This document shows positions 1-7,708 of a stretch of DNA of 64,000 nucleotides, piece after piece. Every line of letters starts with the position of its first letter. The first letter of the stretch is position 1. The position numbers and the translations under genes were made by a program. The stretch lies in contig NZ_CP023702.1 of assembly GCF_008704555.1 (NCBI RefSeq), positions 682,001 to 746,000 of the forward strand, written 5' to 3'. This DNA is from Streptomyces nitrosporeus (lineage in GTDB: Bacteria > Actinomycetota > Actinomycetes > Streptomycetales > Streptomycetaceae). The notes under the pieces are model-generated. The model made no database searches. It was not told the DNA's origin and saw nothing but the letters and a program-made list of their open reading frames with translations.

Positions 1-2
1 CG

Positions 3-314
3 GCCGATGACCCCAAAGACGGTGGCGTGGCCCGCTGCTCGGAAGGCAAAGTCTGCCTCTTCGACGGCCAGAACAACACCGGGGACGTCCTGCAGCTCGA
101 TCCGGTGGACATCCGCAACATCGGCTGGGCGTGGAACGACCGGGCTGGATCGGTGTGGAACCGCAGTGACCGTCATGTGTGCGTCTGGACCGACGAGAAC
201 TTCCGCGGCCTCAACTGGATTATCGAGCCCGGCCACAAGCAGGAACTCCTCTTCCTCTACGACAACGCGGTGACCAGCGTCGAGGCCCATTACGGCTACG
301 GCTGCGGGGGCTGA
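3..314 (+). CDS. Partial peptidase inhibitor I36-like secreted protein (5' end outside window)
   Basis: The frame is open to the left edge, so this is the C-terminal 103 residues of a longer protein whose start and any signal peptide lie outside. The visible part has the pattern of the I36 (SMPI-like, beta/gamma-crystallin fold) family: a Cys near the start followed by VCLF, a glycine-rich turn, and a second half with VCVW and another Cys. Family members are small secreted protease inhibitors of Streptomyces. A hairpin terminator follows 19 bp after the stop. The inhibitor function is inferred from family resemblance only. Confidence 0.6.
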   Translation, partial: ADDPKDGGVARCSEGKVCLFDGQNNTGDVLQLDPVDIRNIGWAWNDRAGSVWNRSDRHVCVWTDENFRGLNWIIEPGHKQELLFLYDNAVTSVEAHYGYGCGG

Positions 315-332
315 GCCGACGGGTTGACCGAA

Positions 333-367
333 CCCGCCATCCGCCCGCGCTTCCGGGGGATGGCGGG
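333..367 (+). terminator. Hairpin terminator after the I36-like gene
   Basis: Perfect 10-bp stem (CCCGCCATCC at 333-342 with GGATGGCGGG at 358-367) and a 15-nt loop, 19 bp after the upstream stop codon. There is no U-tract, as is common in Streptomyces. The rest of 368-585 shows no gene. Confidence 0.6.
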
Positions 368-585
368 ATGCGGCCGTACGGCGTCGCCGGTGCGTCCGAG
401 GCCGTCCGCCGGCCGCTGCCGGCGCCTCTCGCGCACAGTCTTGACGCGTTGTCGGGGGCCACACACGTTCCGACCCGCAGCACGGGACTGCGGTGTTCCC
501 GCCCTCCCCGTCACGAAGGTCATCAAGCGCTGGGCCGATGCTCCGGTTGAACCGCCCCTTTCCATGACCACGTTCCATCAGGTCG

Positions 586-628
586 CCGGGGTGGGCGGGG
601 ATCGTCCGTTAGCTGCCCGCCCACCCCG
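586..628 (-). terminator. Strong hairpin terminator of the alpha/beta hydrolase gene
   Basis: A perfect 14-bp stem (586-599 with 615-628) and a 15-nt loop start 4 bp beyond the hydrolase stop codon. The stem is symmetrical, so it could also stop transcription arriving from the left. Confidence 0.7.
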
Positions 629-632
629 GTGG

Positions 633-1892
633 TCAGCTGCCCGAGACGATCTCGTTCACGATCCAGGCGCCGAGTTCCTCGGTCATGGCTGTGTGTCCCT
701 CGTTGCGGCTCGCGCACAGGAAGGCGTCGAGGGCGCTGAGGTCCGGCGTGATCGGCTGGTAGAGCGCCTTCGGGTCGCTGATGTCGCCGGCGGCGACGGC
801 GCTGATGCTCGGGATGAAGCAGGACGTGGTGATGGCGTCCGGGTCCACCTCGTTGCCGAGGAGACGCGCGAGGAGGGCGACCAGGCCGAAGCTGCCGAGG
901 TCGCCCTGAGGGGAGGGCGCGGCGAACAGGCCTCCGGGAGCGCCGTCGATGTCGGGCAGCCCGCTGGTGGTGACCGGGACCGCCTCGTCGCCCTTCTTCT
1001 GCAGGCGGGCGACCTCTTGGTTGCCCTGCGTCTGGGTCTTGAGCCACGTGTCGGCCAGCGTCTCACCGTCAGCCCGCACAGCGGTCGCGTCGGGCTCGAT
1101 GCCGTTGCCGCTACCGGTGTCGACCCCGTTGGCGACGCCGATCTTGCGAACGGCTCGCGGCCAGCCGCCGGCCTCTTCGAGTGCCTGGAGGAACTCCACG
1201 CGCTCCGGCGCCTCCTTCGCGGTGCTGGTGGCCTTCTCCACGTGCCAGCGCGCCATCTGCCGGGCGGCGGGGCTGTTGAGCAGCGCGGAGAACTGGCGCA
1301 GCTTCTCCCCCACGAGGGGAGCCTCTCCCCAGTTGTCCGCCGCGAAGTGGGTGAACGCCTGGAGGGAGACGGGCAGCCACGCGCCCTCGTGCGGGGTGTC
1401 GTAGGAGAGATACAGGGCCGCCTCGTGATCGGGAAGCGCGGGGTCCCGCTCCATCCTGGCCAGCGCGTAGCGGGTGATCAGACCGCCCATGCTGAACCCG
1501 CCCACCACCAGCTTCGACCGGCCCACCCGTTCACTGAGGGCCCGGCGGACGCAGTCGATGGCGGTGTCGGCGTTCTCCGTGATCGACGCCGTGCGGTCGT
1601 CGTAGCCGAGGATGATCACGTCTCGGCCGGTTGCGTGGAGTTCGGAGATGAAGCGGAAGTCGCCGTTCTCCTCCAGGCCCTGCCACAACTGGTCCAGGTC
1701 GCTGGGTCCACCCGAGAAACCGTCGGAGAGGATGACGGGCCGGACCAGCTGCCTGCGGTTCAGCGGACTGTAGTAGATCCAGGCCGTGCCGCCGTGGAGG
1801 GACCATTCGTCGTGGGGTTCCGGCGCCGGGGCAGACGAGGTACGGGCCTCAGGGGCCACGCGGCCCCAGATGTCGACGACAGGTGCGGACAT
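633..1892 (-). CDS. Alpha/beta-hydrolase (lipase/esterase-like)
   Basis: Protein of 419 aa. The start at 1892 was chosen because GAGGAG lies about 9 bp upstream; the frame stays open further upstream but without a ribosome site. GFSMGG (residues 132-137) is the nucleophile elbow with Ser134. DTPHEG (about 165-170) resembles the PGAP1-like lipase group. A His in NEGHTAM near the C-terminus is a candidate catalytic His. No signal peptide or membrane segment is evident, so it is probably cytoplasmic. Substrate is unknown. It is monocistronic, with a strong terminator directly after it. Confidence 0.72.
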   Translation of the reverse strand: MSAPVVDIWGRVAPEARTSSAPAPEPHDEWSLHGGTAWIYYSPLNRRQLVRPVILSDGFSGGPSDLDQLWQGLEENGDFRFISELHATGRDVIILGYDDRTASITENADTAIDCVRRALSERVGRSKLVVGGFSMGGLITRYALARMERDPALPDHEAALYLSYDTPHEGAWLPVSLQAFTHFAADNWGEAPLVGEKLRQFSALLNSPAARQMARWHVEKATSTAKEAPERVEFLQALEEAGGWPRAVRKIGVANGVDTGSGNGIEPDATAVRADGETLADTWLKTQTQGNQEVARLQKKGDEAVPVTTSGLPDIDGAPGGLFAAPSPQGDLGSFGLVALLARLLGNEVDPDAITTSCFIPSISAVAAGDISDPKALYQPITPDLSALDAFLCASRNEGHTAMTEELGAWIVNEIVSGS

Positions 1893-2410
1893 GATCGGTT
1901 GGCTCCTCGGGAAGGCGAGTGCGGGTTTCACCGGACGGCTGACCCGGTCGGTCACCCTATGCAGTCGAACGAGTACCGAGACATGCTGGCTGAGTGGTTT
2001 CACACGAAGGTGGCCCCGCATACCCGAGGAGGTGTGCATGCCCGAGATCATGGGCACACTGCGTCGGCCTCTCCGGCATCAGGCCATGGAACGCGGCACC
2101 AGATGCGGCGCCGGCGGACCAAGGCGGGGAAGCGACCGCTGGGACGCTCCCGGACCGACCGGACCGAGCAGGACCGAAGGTTGTCGCAGAACGCCTGGGG
2201 CAGGGCGTTCGTCTTGTACGGGTGGGGTGTTGCGGGCTGAACCGTCGCGGGCGGAGACGTACACCGGCTTGCGGACGGGCCGGTCCGGGAAGCTGGTGAA
2301 GGCGGTACGGGAGCGGGGCGGAAACGGCCCCGGGCCGGCTTCGGGCGGCCCCGGGCGGGCCTGGCGAGCCCGTTCCGGACCCGTAGGAGCCCGCTCCCGG
2401 CTCCGCGGGC
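1893..2410. other. Long non-coding spacer
   Basis: This 518-bp stretch separates two minus-strand genes. It must hold the hydrolase promoter, and its right end holds the hairpin of the next gene. Frames that stay open here have no ribosome site and no recognisable product. No repeat or RNA gene was seen. Confidence 0.5.
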
Positions 2411-2412
2411 TC
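2387..2412 (-). terminator. Hairpin terminator overlapping the stop codon of the membrane protein gene
   Basis: 8-bp perfect stem GAGCCCGC (2387-2394) with GCGGGCTC (2405-2412) and a 10-nt loop. The right arm overlaps the stop codon of the minus-strand gene ending at 2411. Confidence 0.5.
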
Positions 2413-2881
2413 ATGGGGAGACGGCGGTGGGCCTCTGCCGCTTCGGCACGGTCAGCAGGAAGGCCGATATCCCCAGGCCCACGAGGGGGAAGAGGGCCCC
2501 CTCGACCACGGGCGGGTACCAGCTGTAGTCGGCTGTGTAGGCGGTCGGGCGGTTCGCTTCGTCGTCCAGGCGTACGTCGGTGACAGCGGCCGGCATCGGG
2601 TCGTCGCGCCGGACCTCCTCGGCGTCCTTCAGTTCCACGTGCTCCTCGGTGACCGTGCCGTCGGCGCCGGTGAACGTTCCCAGCCAGGCGCAGGAGGTTT
2701 TCCCGCATTCCCGGCCGGTGGGGGTGAACGTGCCCAACGGGCCGTGCGCGAGGGCACGGCGCCCGCCGAGGCCCTCGCCGACCAGGCTCAGGCCGACTCC
2801 GCAGGAGACGAGCAGGATGAACACGATCCCCGTCCAGACGAATATCCCGGTGCGGGTCCGCGACGGCTTCCGAGAGGTCAT
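2411..2881 (-). CDS. Small two-TM membrane protein with extracytoplasmic domain
   Basis: Protein of 156 aa starting MTSRKPSRTR. A basic N-terminus is followed by a membrane segment at about residues 13-35. A roughly 90-residue polar region contains a close Cys pair (RECGKTSC). A second membrane segment lies at about 125-148, before a short basic tail. This topology puts the middle domain outside the cell, where the two Cys could form a disulfide. The frame continues upstream of 2881, but only as low-complexity Arg-rich sequence. No known family is recognised. It lies downstream of the ECF sigma gene on the same strand, 172 bp apart, so co-transcription is possible but unproven. Confidence 0.6.
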   Translation of the reverse strand: MTSRKPSRTRTGIFVWTGIVFILLVSCGVGLSLVGEGLGGRRALAHGPLGTFTPTGRECGKTSCAWLGTFTGADGTVTEEHVELKDAEEVRRDDPMPAAVTDVRLDDEANRPTAYTADYSWYPPVVEGALFPLVGLGISAFLLTVPKRQRPTAVSP

Positions 2882-3053
2882 GGTGGGCAGATCCTGACGG
2901 CCGGAAGCGCCCCCACGGACTCGGACAGGATGCCGAATACGGCGCGGCGCACGGGCATCGGCTGCTCCGGTGGGCGGGCGGACGGGACTTCGGGACTCAC
3001 AGCGGCCCCGCGGGAGCCGGGCCACCGCACGCGTCTCCGCGGCACGCTTCATT

Positions 3054-3953
3054 TCATTCCGCCCGCGTCCAGGGGCGCAGCTTCTCCGGGTTGCGGACCA
3101 CCCAGATCCGGGTGACACGGCCGCCGGAGACCTCGAACGAGGCCACGGTCGTGACGGCGCCGGCGCGCCGGGCCACCAGGCCCGGCAGACCGTTGACGGA
3201 CCGCTCCAGGAGTTCGAGGCCCGGGGCCTTGTCGGCGATGGCGGCCATGTACCGGGCGATGTGCGCGCCGCCTTCGACCGGGCGCAGCACGGTACCGGCC
3301 ATGCCTCCGCCGTCGGCGGTCATCACGGCGGCCGGGTCGAGGAGGTCGACGAGGGCCGCGATGTCCTTCGTCTCCCATGCCTCCTTGACATGCCGTACCA
3401 CGTCGGCCTGTCCCACCGCCGTCACCGGTGTGCGTGCGGCGCCCGCCCGCCGGCGGGCGGAGGCCGCCAGTTGCTTGCAGGCCGCGGGGGTCCGGCCGAG
3501 GACGACGGCGATCTCGGCGAAGGGGTAGCGGAAGACGTCGTGCAGGACGAACGCCACCCGCTCCGCGGGCGTCATCGATTCCAGGACGACGAGGAAGGCC
3601 ATGGTCACCGATTCGTCCATGACCATCTGGTCGGCGGGGTCGGTGCCGTGGCCGTGGTCCCGTTCGGCGCGGTCGGGCAGCGGTTCGGGCAGCCACGCGC
3701 CGACGTAGCGCTCGCGCCGGGTCCGCGCCGAACGGAGCACGTCCAGGCAGACGCGGCCGGTCACCGTCGTCAGCCAGGCGCCGGGGGACACGATCTCCGC
3801 CCGCCGGTTCCGCGGCAGCGCGTACCAGCGTGCGTACGCCTCCTGGACGGCGTCCTCGGCCTCGGCCAGTGATCCGAGCAACCGGTAGGCGACATTGATC
3901 AGTTGGCGTCGTTCTCCGGCTATCCCGTCGGTGCCCGTCCCGGCCGTCCCCAT
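3054..3953 (-). CDS. sigJ: ECF41-type RNA polymerase sigma factor with SnoaL-like C-terminal domain
   Basis: Protein of 299 aa. Sigma region 2 lies at about residues 12-80 (NVAYRLLGS, EDAVQEAYARW) and region 4 at about 115-170 (LESMTPAERVAFVLHDVF, then a helix-turn-helix with ACKQLAASARRR). A C-terminal SnoaL/NTF2-like extension carries DGGG (214-217) and NPEKL (288-292). Those two motifs mark the ECF41 family, in which the fused C-terminal domain controls sigma activity without a classical anti-sigma factor. ECF41 genes usually sit beside a carboxymuconolactone decarboxylase, oxidoreductase or epimerase gene; none is here. The divergent neighbour is a four-TM protein. The symbol sigJ is used by analogy. 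Confidence 0.85.
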   Translation of the reverse strand: MGTAGTGTDGIAGERRQLINVAYRLLGSLAEAEDAVQEAYARWYALPRNRRAEIVSPGAWLTTVTGRVCLDVLRSARTRRERYVGAWLPEPLPDRAERDHGHGTDPADQMVMDESVTMAFLVVLESMTPAERVAFVLHDVFRYPFAEIAVVLGRTPAACKQLAASARRRAGAARTPVTAVGQADVVRHVKEAWETKDIAALVDLLDPAAVMTADGGGMAGTVLRPVEGGAHIARYMAAIADKAPGLELLERSVNGLPGLVARRAGAVTTVASFEVSGGRVTRIWVVRNPEKLRPWTRAE

Positions 3954-4024
3954 GAACCCGATCGCCCCCTCGCCTTACCTTTCGCAGGCCCGTTCCGTCG
4001 GGCTGGTGAGACCTTATCGATCTA

Positions 4025-4039
4025 CTGCCCCCGGGGCAG
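4025..4039. promoter_or_regulatory. Perfect 7+1+7 palindrome before the four-TM gene
   Basis: CTGCCCC (4025-4031), one C, then GGGGCAG (4033-4039), ending 2 bp before the ribosome site GCAGGAGG of the gene at 4057. It could be an operator or a small hairpin in the leader. The role is inference. Confidence 0.4.
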
Positions 4040-4056
4040 AGCAGGAGGACCGTGAC

Positions 4057-4419
4057 ATGGCCACCCAGGTGCCGGTACAGCGCAGCTTCTCGTTCCTGAC
4101 GATCGCGGTCGGCCTGCAGACCCTGACCGTCTTCCTTCAGGCGGTCTCCGCCGGGCTGCTGTTGACCTCGTCCTACGGGGAGGCGCTGCACAGCGTCGGA
4201 GCCCGTGTGATGTACGGGGCGTCGATGCTGTACGTGCTCGCGGCGGTACTGGCGTGGAAGCCGGGCGGCGGATCACCCCGGCCCGTCTGGTACGCGTCCG
4301 GCTTCCTCGTCCTCGCCTCCGTCCAGGTCGTGCTCGGTATCGCGCACGTACCGTCGGTCCATCTCCCCCTGGGTGTCCTGATGTTCGGGCTGAGTCTGCT
4401 GGCGCTGGTGCGGCGGTGA
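4057..4419 (+). CDS. Four-TM small integral membrane protein
   Basis: Protein of 120 aa. The ATG at 4057 has GCAGGAGG 9-16 bp upstream, which decides the start. Four hydrophobic segments are visible (about residues 10-32, 46-64, 72-94 and 97-116) with very short loops, a DoxX-like or DUF-type four-helix layout. It is divergent from the ECF41 sigma gene, 103 bp away, so it may be a target or partner of that sigma factor. No catalytic motif is seen. Function is unknown. Confidence 0.7.
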   Translation: MATQVPVQRSFSFLTIAVGLQTLTVFLQAVSAGLLLTSSYGEALHSVGARVMYGASMLYVLAAVLAWKPGGGSPRPVWYASGFLVLASVQVVLGIAHVPSVHLPLGVLMFGLSLLALVRR

Positions 4420-4439
4420 GGTACGGGCCGGCGGCCGGG

Positions 4440-4460
4440 GAGCCGGGGCGGGCCCGGCTC
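4440..4460 (+). terminator. Hairpin terminator after the four-TM gene
   Basis: 8-bp stem GAGCCGGG (4440-4447) with CCCGGCTC (4453-4460) and a 5-nt loop, 21 bp after the stop codon. Confidence 0.55.
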
Positions 4461-4547
4461 GGACATGCGTACGGTAGGGTCCGGGCGTCCCGGTGAGCAG
4501 GCTGATCGCGCGGAGCGTCCGGGCCCGTTCCGTCGCAAGGGGGTCCG

Positions 4548-4946
4548 GTGAAGCACGGTGTCGCCCTCGCGGCCCTCTTCCTCGTGCCGGCGCTGTGGGG
4601 GGCGGCGGATCTCGCGAGCGCCCTGACAGCGTCCCCCGAGGTCGTGTGTCCCGGGGAGAACGTACGCGGCGGTGAGGAGCACCCCGGTCCCATGCGGCCG
4701 GAGGACACCCGGTGCGCGGTGCTCGACGGTTCCGCCTCCGTCGGTACGCGCACCTACGGTCAGCAGCGGACCGTCCAGTCCCTGGAGCGGCGCGAGGACG
4801 CTGTGCACGGTGTCCTGCTCCTGGCGTACGGCGCCGGGGGCGGGCTCCTGGTGTGGCGCGCCCGGCTGCGGGGGTCCCGGGCAGGGCGTACATCGCGTAC
4901 GCCTATCCGCTGGAGCCCGGGGTCCGGGGGGCGGCCGTGGCGGTGA
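4548..4946 (+). CDS. Putative small two-TM membrane protein
   Basis: 132 aa from a GTG start with AAGGGGG upstream. Residues 1-25 form a signal-like hydrophobic segment ending ALTA. The middle 60 residues are polar with two Cys (VVCPGENV, DTRCAVL). A second membrane segment lies at about 87-105, and a basic Arg/Ser-rich tail follows. The last 44 bp overlap the 3' end of the convergent kinase gene, and the tail is low in complexity, so the true end is less certain than the rest. No family is recognised. Confidence 0.5.
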   Translation: MKHGVALAALFLVPALWGAADLASALTASPEVVCPGENVRGGEEHPGPMRPEDTRCAVLDGSASVGTRTYGQQRTVQSLERREDAVHGVLLLAYGAGGGLLVWRARLRGSRAGRTSRTPIRWSPGSGGRPWR

Positions 4947-5844
4947 GGCGCCTCAGTGCGGCGTGCGCGGGCGGGCCCCAGGTGGCCTTGCCGCCGGGGC
5001 GGCCGTGGACGCCCGCGTCACCGACGAAGATGCCGCTGAACGCCTGGAGCAGGGCCCAGCCGCGGGCGCGGCGCAGTGCCGCCGGGTCGGCCGCCGGTCC
5101 GTAGGCGGCGTGGAAGCGGTCCATGGCACCGTCCGGCAGCAGTACCCAGGCGGATGCGAGGTCGCCGGCCGGGTCTCCCGCGCAGAGGTCGCCGAAGTCG
5201 ATGACGCCGCAGAAGGTGCCGTCCGCGGTGAGGACGTTGGCCGGGTGCAGGTCCGCGTGGAGCCACAGGGCGGGGCCGGTCCAGGGCGGTGCGGTGACGG
5301 CGTCCTCCCAGACGGCCCGTACGGCCTCCGGGTCGGTGACCAGCCCCCGTTCGGTGGCCGAGGCGAGTTGCCGGGCGAACGGTTCGGCCAGGTCGGCCAG
5401 CGGTCCTCCACGGCCGTAGTTGCCCACGGGGGCGTCGGCGGGCGCGGGCCTGTGGAGGGCCCTCAGGAACGCGGCCAGGGTGTCGGCCGCCTCGGTGGCA
5501 CGTGTGGCGGGGGCCAGGTCTCCCGGTGTGCCCGGGACCCAGGTGGTGACGGTCCAGGGGCGCGGGAAGCGGCCGGAGGGTTCGCCGAGGCGTTGCGGGA
5601 CGGGGACGGGCAGGGGCAGGCCCGGCGCGAGGGACGGCAGCCACGCGTGTTCCTTCCGCAGCAGCGCGTCCGCCGTGGGGGTCGCCCAGGGCAGCCGGAC
5701 GGCGAGGTCGTCGCCGAGCCGCCACAGCTGGTTGTCCCAGCCGCGCGCGCCGAGCCTCAGGGGGCGGCCGGCCAGGTCGGGGTGCTGGTCGGACAGCAGG
5801 CCGCGGACGAGTTCGGCGGTGACATCGGTCTCGGTGTCGTTCAT
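4903..5844 (-). CDS. Aminoglycoside phosphotransferase (APH)-fold kinase
   Basis: Protein of 313 aa, a normal length for the family. The catalytic loop HADLHPANV (196-204) and the metal-binding DFGD (216-219) are the Brenner motif and DFG motif of APH/choline-kinase enzymes. GWDNQLWRL (about 35-43) is the N-lobe nucleotide-binding region. Such genes are common in Streptomyces and most are not proven resistance determinants. The substrate may be a small cellular metabolite or an aminoglycoside. It stands alone; its 3' end overlaps the convergent small membrane protein gene. Confidence 0.8.
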   Translation of the reverse strand: MNDTETDVTAELVRGLLSDQHPDLAGRPLRLGARGWDNQLWRLGDDLAVRLPWATPTADALLRKEHAWLPSLAPGLPLPVPVPQRLGEPSGRFPRPWTVTTWVPGTPGDLAPATRATEAADTLAAFLRALHRPAPADAPVGNYGRGGPLADLAEPFARQLASATERGLVTDPEAVRAVWEDAVTAPPWTGPALWLHADLHPANVLTADGTFCGVIDFGDLCAGDPAGDLASAWVLLPDGAMDRFHAAYGPAADPAALRRARGWALLQAFSGIFVGDAGVHGRPGGKATWGPPAHAALRRLTATAAPRTPGSSG

Positions 5845-5872
5845 GCGGGACCACGGTAGTCGGCCGGGGCTG

Positions 5873-6340
5873 TTACGTGAGGGGCCGCGGGTGTCCTGTC
5901 CGGACCTCCGCCCACACGCACTTGGTGTACGCGTCGCGGACGGCGCATCCCCAGCGGTCCGCGTATGCGTCGACGAGGAGCAGACCTCTCCCCGTCACGG
6001 CTCCGGGGCCGCCGGGTGCGGGCGCGGTGGCGGGCAGGAGCCGTTCGGGCCGTGCGTCGGTGACCTCGATCCGGACGGTTTCCGCCAGGAGCCGCAGGGT
6101 CAGCCGGAAGTCGCGGCCGGGCAGACGGCCGTGGGTGATCGCGTTGGCCGCGAGTTCGGCTGTGATCAGGGCAACCGTACGGGCCTCGTCGGAGTCGTAC
6201 GGGCAGGCGCACCACTCGGTGAACTGCTGTACGGCGAGGGCGCGCGCCAGCCGCGCACCGCGCGGTGTGCTGCTGAGCAGGACGCGCGACTCCGCGCGCG
6301 GAGTACCGGCCCCGGGAATGTCCGTCTGTGGCTTCACCAC
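5873..6340 (-). CDS. Anti-sigma-like ATP-binding protein (HATPase_c_2 / RsbW-like)
   Basis: About 155 aa from GTG 6340 (GTG 6337 is equally possible; neither has a strong ribosome site). It has the GHKL ATPase signature: N-box ELAANAITHGR (62-72), a G1-type Asp in IEVTDA (91-96), and GRGLLLVDAYADRWG (117-131). In Streptomyces these single-domain proteins are regularly encoded beside an XRE regulator with DUF5753 and a DUF397 protein, as here. They are thought to belong to WhiJ/AbaA-like developmental or antibiotic control units. Its partner, and whether it has kinase activity, are unknown. It is divergent from the XRE gene. Confidence 0.8.
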   Translation of the reverse strand: MVKPQTDIPGAGTPRAESRVLLSSTPRGARLARALAVQQFTEWCACPYDSDEARTVALITAELAANAITHGRLPGRDFRLTLRLLAETVRIEVTDARPERLLPATAPAPGGPGAVTGRGLLLVDAYADRWGCAVRDAYTKCVWAEVRTGHPRPLT

Positions 6341-6433
6341 GCCATCGTGAGCTGCGCGACCCCCCCTGACCAGGACCGACGGCCGTACGCGGGACGGCGG
6401 TACGGGACTGTCCGGAGGCACGGCGGCCCGGTT

Positions 6434-6463
6434 GTACGGGTCTTGTACGGGTGCCGTACGGGT
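6434..6463. repeat. Three 11-bp-phased direct repeats in the ATPase/XRE divergent promoter region
   Basis: GTACGGGT occurs at 6434-6441, 6445-6452 and 6456-6463, exactly 11 bp apart, within three near-identical 11-mers (TTGTACGGGTC, TTGTACGGGTG, CCGTACGGGTG). A related GTACGGGA lies at 6400-6407. Phasing near one DNA turn suggests cooperative binding on one face, probably by the adjacent XRE protein. Confidence 0.55.
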
Positions 6464-6550
6464 GGCGGCCGTATCCCGGGAAACGGCCCTCCCATTGAAC
6501 CTGTCCCCGTCAGGGTGGGGCCGGGGGCAGGGCGGACCGGGGAGGAACCG

Positions 6551-7426
6551 ATGGCGGAGAGGGATGTGAGGCCGGTGCGGGAGACGAAGAGCAGCAGCGC
6601 GGTACGTACGAGGGCACGGGAGGACGGCGAGCTTCCGGGGGTGTGGGTGGCCTACGGCACGCTGCTGGGCCACCTGCGCAAGCGGGCGGACCTGAACCAG
6701 CAGGCACTGGGGCAGGCCATCGGTTACTCGCTGGAGCAGGTCGCCTCGGTCGAGCAGGGGCGCCGCCCGGCGAAGGAGGCGTTCACCGAGGCCGCGGAAC
6801 GGGTGCTGGACGCGCGTGGTGTGCTGGAGGTGCTCCAGCCGGACGTGGACCGGGCCAAACTCCCCAGGTTCTTCCGCAACTTCGCGGCCGTCGAGGCGGA
6901 GGTCCTCAGCCGCTTCTCGTACGATCCGCTGCTGGTCCCCGGGCTGCTGCAGACGGAGGCGTACGCGCGAGCGGTGTTCGCCGGGCACTGCCCGCCGTTC
7001 AGCGAGGAGATCGTGGACCAGCACACGGAGGCCCGGCTGAGCCGCCAGAAGCTGCTCACCCGGGATCCGCTGGCGGAGTTGTCGTTCATCATCGGGGAGG
7101 AGGCGCTGCGGAATCCGGTGGGTGGCCCGGAGCTCATGCGAGGGCAGTGGGAGCAGCTTCTGGAAGTAGGAGAGTTGCGTAATGTCGAGGTCCAGGTCAT
7201 GCCTGCCGGGACCGGTTTCCACGTCGGCCTGGACGGTCCGTTCGTCCTGATCGAGACCAGAGAGCTCCGACGGCTGGGATACGTCGAAGCACAGGAGATC
7301 GGGTGCATCGTCAGCGAACCGGCCGACGTCAGCGCGTTCGCCTCGCGGTATGGCAAGCTGCGATCGCAGGCCCTGAACACTCGGGAGTCTGCGCGGCTCA
7401 TCGAACAGCTGGTGGGAGAGACATGA
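6551..7426 (+). CDS. XRE-family regulator with DUF5753
   Basis: Protein of 291 aa. The ATG at 6551 was chosen over a much longer open frame because GGAGG sits 6-10 bp upstream. A helix-turn-helix lies at about residues 35-92 (LNQQALGQAIGYSLEQVASVEQG). It is followed by a DUF5753 domain at about 105-285 (FSYDPLLVPGLLQTEAYARAV, LLTR, GEEALRNPVGG). The stop overlaps the start of the DUF397 gene by four bases (ATGA), so the two are translationally coupled. Phased repeats upstream are its likely operator. Homologues of this type include WhiJ-related regulators of development. Confidence 0.88.
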   Translation: MAERDVRPVRETKSSSAVRTRAREDGELPGVWVAYGTLLGHLRKRADLNQQALGQAIGYSLEQVASVEQGRRPAKEAFTEAAERVLDARGVLEVLQPDVDRAKLPRFFRNFAAVEAEVLSRFSYDPLLVPGLLQTEAYARAVFAGHCPPFSEEIVDQHTEARLSRQKLLTRDPLAELSFIIGEEALRNPVGGPELMRGQWEQLLEVGELRNVEVQVMPAGTGFHVGLDGPFVLIETRELRRLGYVEAQEIGCIVSEPADVSAFASRYGKLRSQALNTRESARLIEQLVGET

Positions 7427-7629
7427 GCGTGAACCGAGACACCGGGGCCACGGGCGAACTGCGCTGGTTCAAGAGCAGCCACAGCGGATCCGGGGGCGGC
7501 GACTGCGTCGAGGTGGCCACCACCCGTCTCGCGGTACACGTCCGGGACACCAAGACCGCAGGACAGGGCCCCACCCTGCGCGTCGGCCACGCGCCGTGGG
7601 CCGCCTTCGTCGCCCACACCGGCACCTGA
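7423..7629 (+). CDS. DUF397 small protein
   Basis: Protein of 68 aa with the typical DUF397 pattern: WFKSSHSGSGGGDCVEVA (about 15-32), then VHVRDTK and a hydrophobic W-x-AFV end. It overlaps the XRE stop codon by four bases. DUF397 proteins accompany XRE-DUF5753 regulators throughout Streptomyces, and some modulate the partner's DNA binding; that role is inferred here. The gene is followed by a bidirectional terminator that marks the left edge of the steroid island. Confidence 0.88.
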   Translation: MSVNRDTGATGELRWFKSSHSGSGGGDCVEVATTRLAVHVRDTKTAGQGPTLRVGHAPWAAFVAHTGT

Positions 7630-7672
7630 ACCGGGCAGGGGCACAAAACCGCTCCGGAGCGCGGGCGGGGCG

Positions 7673-7696
7673 GGCGGGGCCGTGTCCGGCCCCGCC
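7673..7696. terminator. Bidirectional hairpin terminator between DUF397 gene and fadA6
   Basis: 9-bp perfect stem GGCGGGGCC (7673-7681) with GGCCCCGCC (7688-7696) and a 6-nt loop. It lies between two convergent genes, 44 bp and 13 bp from their stops. Confidence 0.65.
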
Positions 7697-7708
7697 GGCC
7701 GTGCCGGC

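Noticed and set aside
324..2240. Long plus-strand open frame across the hydrolase region
   Set aside because: It crosses two strong terminators and lies antisense to the hydrolase; no motif or ribosome site.
6350..6377. CCTGACC-AGGAC sequence resembling the 17-bp dyad
   Set aside because: It differs from the consensus at three positions and lies outside the steroid island; chance match in GC-rich DNA.
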